From: Yeosuana aquiaggeris | Lineage (GTDB): Bacteria > Bacteroidota > Bacteroidia > Flavobacteriales > Flavobacteriaceae | NCBI RefSeq assembly: GCF_044003965.1 | Contig: NZ_JBAWKC010000001.1 | Coordinates: forward strand, 1,364,001 to 1,428,000 | Length of the DNA: 64,000 bases | Direction: 5' to 3' | In this document: positions 61,101-64,000 of the stretch, piece after piece | Numbering within the stretch: position 1 is the stretch's first letter | How the letters are laid out: each line of letters begins with the position of its first letter | Program-made: the position numbers and the translations under genes | Notes under the pieces: model-generated | Databases searched by the model: none | Told to the model about the DNA's origin: nothing | The model's input: only the letters and a program-made list of their open reading frames with translations

Positions 61101-63019
61101 TTTTCAACTCTAATAAATAAGCGCTGTACATCAAGTTCGGTATTTGTAAAATTTTCAGTGTCAAGAATGGGGTTTTGTGGAACCTCTGCATCCTCGTAGC
61201 TTAGATAAAATGTTGGTGGAACAACACCCGTTAAACCTGGTAAAACCTGAGGCAATATTTCATTAAGATTAAAGGTAGCTGTATTTATAGCTACTCCATT
61301 TATATCTACTCCTGCACAAGCATCTAAATAGAAAGGGTTTTCAGTATCAATAAAAGGACTGTCTATAATCTCTATATTAAGAGTGGTCGTATTCCAACAA
61401 TTGCTTATAGTATTTACAACTCTTACGTAATATGTTTGAAAATAGGGTAATACGGCATTAAAATAAGGTTGCGTCGAGTTGATTGGGTTGTTCCCAGAAA
61501 CGGCTTCCCCCGGACTATTATGATAGGAAACTGTGAAATCATTTGGGTTTGAAGAAATAAAATAATCGTCATAGTTACTAAGTAAAATATCAGTTAGGCC
61601 ATTCGGACTATTGTCATCGTCACAAATAGTATCATTCACAGGAGAAATGACGAGTAATTCATTTACGATAAGGTTAAATGGGGCATAAGACACGCATCCA
61701 GTATCTATATTCTCTATTTTAACGAAAATTTCTGGATACGTATTATTTTCGATAGGGGTTGTTATTTCATTACTTCCATTTCTGGCTTCCGGTTCGGAAG
61801 GAAAAAATGTTAAATAATAATTGCTTTTGGGAGGAAGTATATTAATGATATCTGGAATTTTAGTTTGAAGGTCAAAAAATTCTATGCCGTCGCCACTCGA
61901 ATCGTCACATTTTTCATAAGGCGGAATAACATCATAAATAGGCTCTTTATTTAGCGTTACTTGAATGTCATCAGTTAAAGTACATACTTTACTATTTAAA
62001 GGAATTGAAATTTCAACACTATAGTTACCGTCAGTCGTTACATTTAGATTAGAAAGCTTGTCATCTAAACCAGTTATCTCAACATTATTTCTAAACCACT
62101 TATATGTTGCTAAAGGATTTTGGATATCTGCATTTAATGTTCTAGAGCTAAGACAGGTAATAATATCGTCTCCTAGTTCTAGATTGTCAACGCTGATAGC
62201 CTCAATAAAAACAGCAGAATCATTAGTGCTATCTGCAAAATCTGCGATAATAAGTTTAACATGATATTTTACGAAAGGTTCTATACTGGCAGTTGCAAAT
62301 AGTGGTATAGTTCTTCCTTCATAATTCGTATCCGGATCATTAAATCCTTCAAAATATTCAGGGTTTTGTGCGTCACATCCTGACGTATCATCTGTATCAG
62401 GAATAGCCGGGCGTATTGTTTCTGTGCTTACAGGAATGTTTGCCGTATTTGGAATTACTGCAATATTGCGAAATGGTGATGTATCATCTGCCTTCTTAAT
62501 TAGAAATACAATTCTATCGCCGAAACTACAAGAGTTGAATCCGTAATATTCTTCTGAGGCAAATAGGTAGTTAAATTGAATTTGGTTTGTAGCAGAAACT
62601 AAGTCAAATTCTATAGAGGTGGCGTTTAATGTATTGGTTATTCCTAAGGCATCTAAATCAGGATCTGTGCCCCAAATATCTGAGCCTTCACTTAATAATG
62701 CTTCTCTTTTCGCATTTCCTCCAGATTCGGCACTTCCTGTGGATAACATAATACCATCTTCAAAAGGAAAGTCTGAACTACCACGATTAAAATAAGCATA
62801 ACTTGGAAATCCAAATGAGTTTCCATTGACATTAGAATTAATATCTGAAATTTCTACACAACCTTCAATTAAATTATCTTCAATAAGCTCAATTAACGGG
62901 ACAGAGCTGTCAACAATTATTTGAGAAAACATAAAACTACTGCTACAAAAAAATAGAGCCCATAAGGCATAATTTTGTAGGTTTCTTTTTACTTTGCTTA
63001 ATTGGGGTAAAAACAGCAT
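58106..63019 (-). CDS. Giant secreted protein with a choice-of-anchor L domain, eleven repeats and type IX sorting signal
   Basis: A 1637-residue protein with a signal peptide (about 15-33, FMFSQI). The choice-of-anchor L domain covers about 45-278 (PLIELIEDNLIEGCVE, SIEFDLVSATNQIQFNYLFASEEYYGF). From about 370 there are eleven modules of 80-100 residues, each opening with an (I/L)C-(D/E)-type motif such as TICDDDNSPNG, EICESDGDGYEFF or QICDNDTKTYDL, then FDL and an Ig-like core. The end carries the type B sorting domain (FVTPNNDGYFDTWH, YDRHGKLIKTL, GWDGTYRG, DDYWF). It is a surface adhesin exported by the type IX system. The upstream gene is a close relative. Confidence 0.9.
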   Translation of the reverse strand: MLFLPQLSKVKRNLQNYALWALFFCSSSFMFSQIIVDSSVPLIELIEDNLIEGCVEISDINSNVNGNSFGFPSYAYFNRGSSDFPFEDGIMLSTGSAESGGNAKREALLSEGSDIWGTDPDLDALGITNTLNATSIEFDLVSATNQIQFNYLFASEEYYGFNSCSFGDRIVFLIKKADDTSPFRNIAVIPNTANIPVSTETIRPAIPDTDDTSGCDAQNPEYFEGFNDPDTNYEGRTIPLFATASIEPFVKYHVKLIIADFADSTNDSAVFIEAISVDNLELGDDIITCLSSRTLNADIQNPLATYKWFRNNVEITGLDDKLSNLNVTTDGNYSVEISIPLNSKVCTLTDDIQVTLNKEPIYDVIPPYEKCDDSSGDGIEFFDLQTKIPDIINILPPKSNYYLTFFPSEPEARNGSNEITTPIENNTYPEIFVKIENIDTGCVSYAPFNLIVNELLVISPVNDTICDDDNSPNGLTDILLSNYDDYFISSNPNDFTVSYHNSPGEAVSGNNPINSTQPYFNAVLPYFQTYYVRVVNTISNCWNTTTLNIEIIDSPFIDTENPFYLDACAGVDINGVAINTATFNLNEILPQVLPGLTGVVPPTFYLSYEDAEVPQNPILDTENFTNTELDVQRLFIRVENEIGCATIVPFEVHTNLLLTGTYLEEVAICVEPDINGLAYFYLNQVTNKIANGIPNISFTYYDSPENRNDDIALDANILHEVEKEDGRTLFLSITNGLCTVDAQIDIIVNPLLLFEPPEKVQYCASDENLNINVDLHLLDERITGGNTDFEVSYFLDEQDAIDNFSNKELFFYQVDESQKFFARIENKASSCNRINPLEIQILPAPTIIKPAPELICDDDQDGFAEGIDLTKTDLGISDFTGLNITFYDEKNELITSPEKENFKTKTQKITIKVQDTISPLRCTSTTSLQIIVSTLPVIPTISNYEICESDGDGYEFFLLEEKDEEILYTSSGTEVLYFEDPEYTIEIKKDIPHRNALPNVEQPIYVKVQNQSDPSCFNVSQFFIKVSKNPEYNTEFTGYTICENPDSDGFHTFDLNEMASEIKYGAPRPLNISFFKNKTDAENNNESVKLESPYRTLDDSNTIYARVQEVGSICYNVTDIIIKIVSRPEVTPGENLILCSDNYNDDTAIFNLRNFNFTLPPRLNAEINYFEEEADVDDLSKAIQNLTDYDSRSRTVFLKVTDLTVGCSSVIPFNLVVNRPPKTYDVGTIQICDNDTKTYDLSQLNNVIVDDPAAVNISYHSSLSNAQNSIPLTNIFNYTDSFHKFFARIEDPNTGCIIIPSFNLQINPNPVAIAPPPLEGCDDDYDGFLVFDLSQQKDAIIGAENKTNFEVTFYSNPNDAFIGDKNNALDANYPAIDGEIIYARMQNNKTPCFDITSFSVIVHRLPVINVGDIVPLCMNDLPLIIDASTGVSGDTYLWSTGEKTNQIDLMPEDLGNYWITITSTDNCVAFKAFSVIESEEATINFTTTVDFADPNSITVDVSGIGNYVYILDDQEPQISNVFENVTFGPHIVTIRDVNGCQDVSKEVVVIDVPKFVTPNNDGYFDTWHIVGIEQLPGTIVYIYDRHGKLIKTLPSSSPGWDGTYRGQNMPSDDYWFLAKVKKDGVDFDVKGHFALKR

Positions 63020-63120
63020 TGTTTTATGATTAAATAATGCTTGAAAAATAGCTAATCTTTAGTTTAAATACAAAACAAACAGACTAAACGCTCTTTTGTT
63101 AGTTTTTCGTCAATTATAGA

Positions 63121-64000
63121 TTAATTCTTTAACGTAAAATGGCTTTTAAAAACCCTTCCATCTTGCAAGATCACCGAAAACCAATAGTCATCAGTTGGTA
63201 AAATTTTACCATTAAATGAGCCGTCCCATCCTTTTTCTGTTGGCTTTAATTGTTTTAAAAGTTTCCCGTAACGATCAAAAATAAAGATTTTTGAATCTGG
63301 TTGAAAGAGGCTGGAAACACCATAAACCTGCCAGGTATCATTCATGCCATCATTATTGGGTGTGAAATATTTTGGAAAGCCTATAACGGATACTTTCTTA
63401 TTGACATTTCCACAGTTATTCTTGACATCTTTAACATAAATGGTATAAAACCCTGGAGCAATATTTTCAAAAATATTACTATTTTGATAGGGTCTGTAAA
63501 GGATATTATCAGAATCTAAAAGGGAATATTCATAAGTGCCTTCACCCGACACAAAAACAGTAATGATGTTATTTTGAGCAGCATCAACCACCTTTATTGT
63601 TTCAAAAGTAGCAATGTTTGCAGGTTCTACAACCACGGTTCTTTCTTTCGTGCAATTATTAGAGTTTGTTACCAAAACTTTATAAGTTCCAGGTTCATTT
63701 ACCTGTATTTCATAGGTGCTTTCTTCCGTTGACCATGAATATGTATAATTATCGGGTGCATCATTTATAACATTCGCATCAATAATAATAGTTTCCGGAT
63801 ATTTGTTTAGACAATAATAAACAATATCATCAGTTTTAATTTCTGGTAATTTATTAACAGTAAGTAATAATTCACTAATACCATAACAATTGTTGGTATT
63901 TTCAACTCTTGCATAAATGGTTTGTGAATAGGGTTCTGTATTTTTAAAGGTGTCACCTAAATTGTTTTGTTCAATTAAAGCATCTTCATAAAATTCGTAA
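63121..64000 (-). CDS. Type IX-secreted adhesin, 3' end only
   Basis: The frame is open to the right window edge, so only the last 290 or so residues are present; an internal Met is not the true start. The visible part begins in a beta module (LLLTVNKLPEIKTDDIVYYC, then VIIDANVINDAPDNYTY; Ig-like), continues through a PKD-like segment and ends with the type B sorting domain (FTPNNDGMNDTWQ, FDRYGKLLKQL, GWDGSFNG, DDYWF, HFTLKN). It is closest to the end of the protein at 52787-57943 and is the third such gene in a row, 101 nt before the next. Confidence 0.88.
   Translation of the reverse strand, partial: YEFYEDALIEQNNLGDTFKNTEPYSQTIYARVENTNNCYGISELLLTVNKLPEIKTDDIVYYCLNKYPETIIIDANVINDAPDNYTYSWSTEESTYEIQVNEPGTYKVLVTNSNNCTKERTVVVEPANIATFETIKVVDAAQNNIITVFVSGEGTYEYSLLDSDNILYRPYQNSNIFENIAPGFYTIYVKDVKNNCGNVNKKVSVIGFPKYFTPNNDGMNDTWQVYGVSSLFQPDSKIFIFDRYGKLLKQLKPTEKGWDGSFNGKILPTDDYWFSVILQDGRVFKSHFTLKN

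Noticed and set aside
63121..63675. A complete 184-residue protein starting at 63675.
   Set aside because: The frame continues to the window edge through Ig-like sequence, so the apparent start is internal and the gene is a truncated adhesin.

Overview
The window comes from a low-GC member of the Bacteroidota, almost certainly a marine-type Flavobacteriaceae. Evidence: three large proteins ending in a type IX secretion (type B, gliding-motility-associated) C-terminal domain, DUF6090 proteins, a flavobacterial-style DnaJ with half of its zinc finger, Bacteroidota-like promoter fragments, and start sites with A-rich leaders instead of strong Shine-Dalgarno sequences. I see no rRNA, tRNA, insertion sequence, prophage or CRISPR array. 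Both window edges cut genes: a MATE transporter on the left and a type IX-secreted adhesin on the right.

Layout. 1-6.7 kb: end of a MATE exporter, a small acidic protein, a PAP2 phosphatase, a lipid kinase plus LtaS-like sulfatase pair, and a DUF2911 plus MeaB pair. 6.9-9.5 kb: an ECF sigma factor / membrane anti-sigma / exported repeat-protein operon. 9.7-16 kb: grpE-dnaJ behind a sigma-54-like promoter, an ABC exporter of the NatAB type, an MscS channel and an NtrC-type response regulator lacking a DNA-binding domain. 16-19.8 kb: a secreted coiled-coil protein, PPK2, an M28 peptidase and a DinB-like protein.

19.9-28.8 kb is the most unusual region: eleven consecutive DUF6090 genes on the minus strand, nearly all overlapping or touching, with three small proteins (two related one-helix membrane peptides and one coiled-coil protein with a D-x-D-x-D-G tail). 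The copies share an almost constant N-terminus (basic segment plus one membrane helix) and carry very different extracytoplasmic C-termini. They fall into two subtypes, A and B, and every B gene is followed directly by an A gene.

28.8-46.2 kb: the array is coupled by an 8-nt overlap to an APC-type permease and a long co-directional block containing four multi-pass membrane proteins of acyltransferase-like families (DUF1624, two DUF418, one MBOAT with its SGNH partner), an amidohydrolase fused to a SnoaL-like domain, an AtoE-type carboxylate transporter, a lipoprotein proline iminopeptidase, an M19 dipeptidase, an SDR, a tandem SnoaL lipoprotein, an MFS/AmpG-like transporter and a secreted ABM-like protein. 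Several genes share an AACCAACCAA-type motif beside the start codon. The content suggests uptake and processing of peptides or amide-linked compounds together with a membrane acyl modification; this is inference.

46.4-64 kb: housekeeping genes (lysA, sucC, uvrB), small hypothetical proteins, and three consecutive giant adhesin-like genes with type IX sorting domains.
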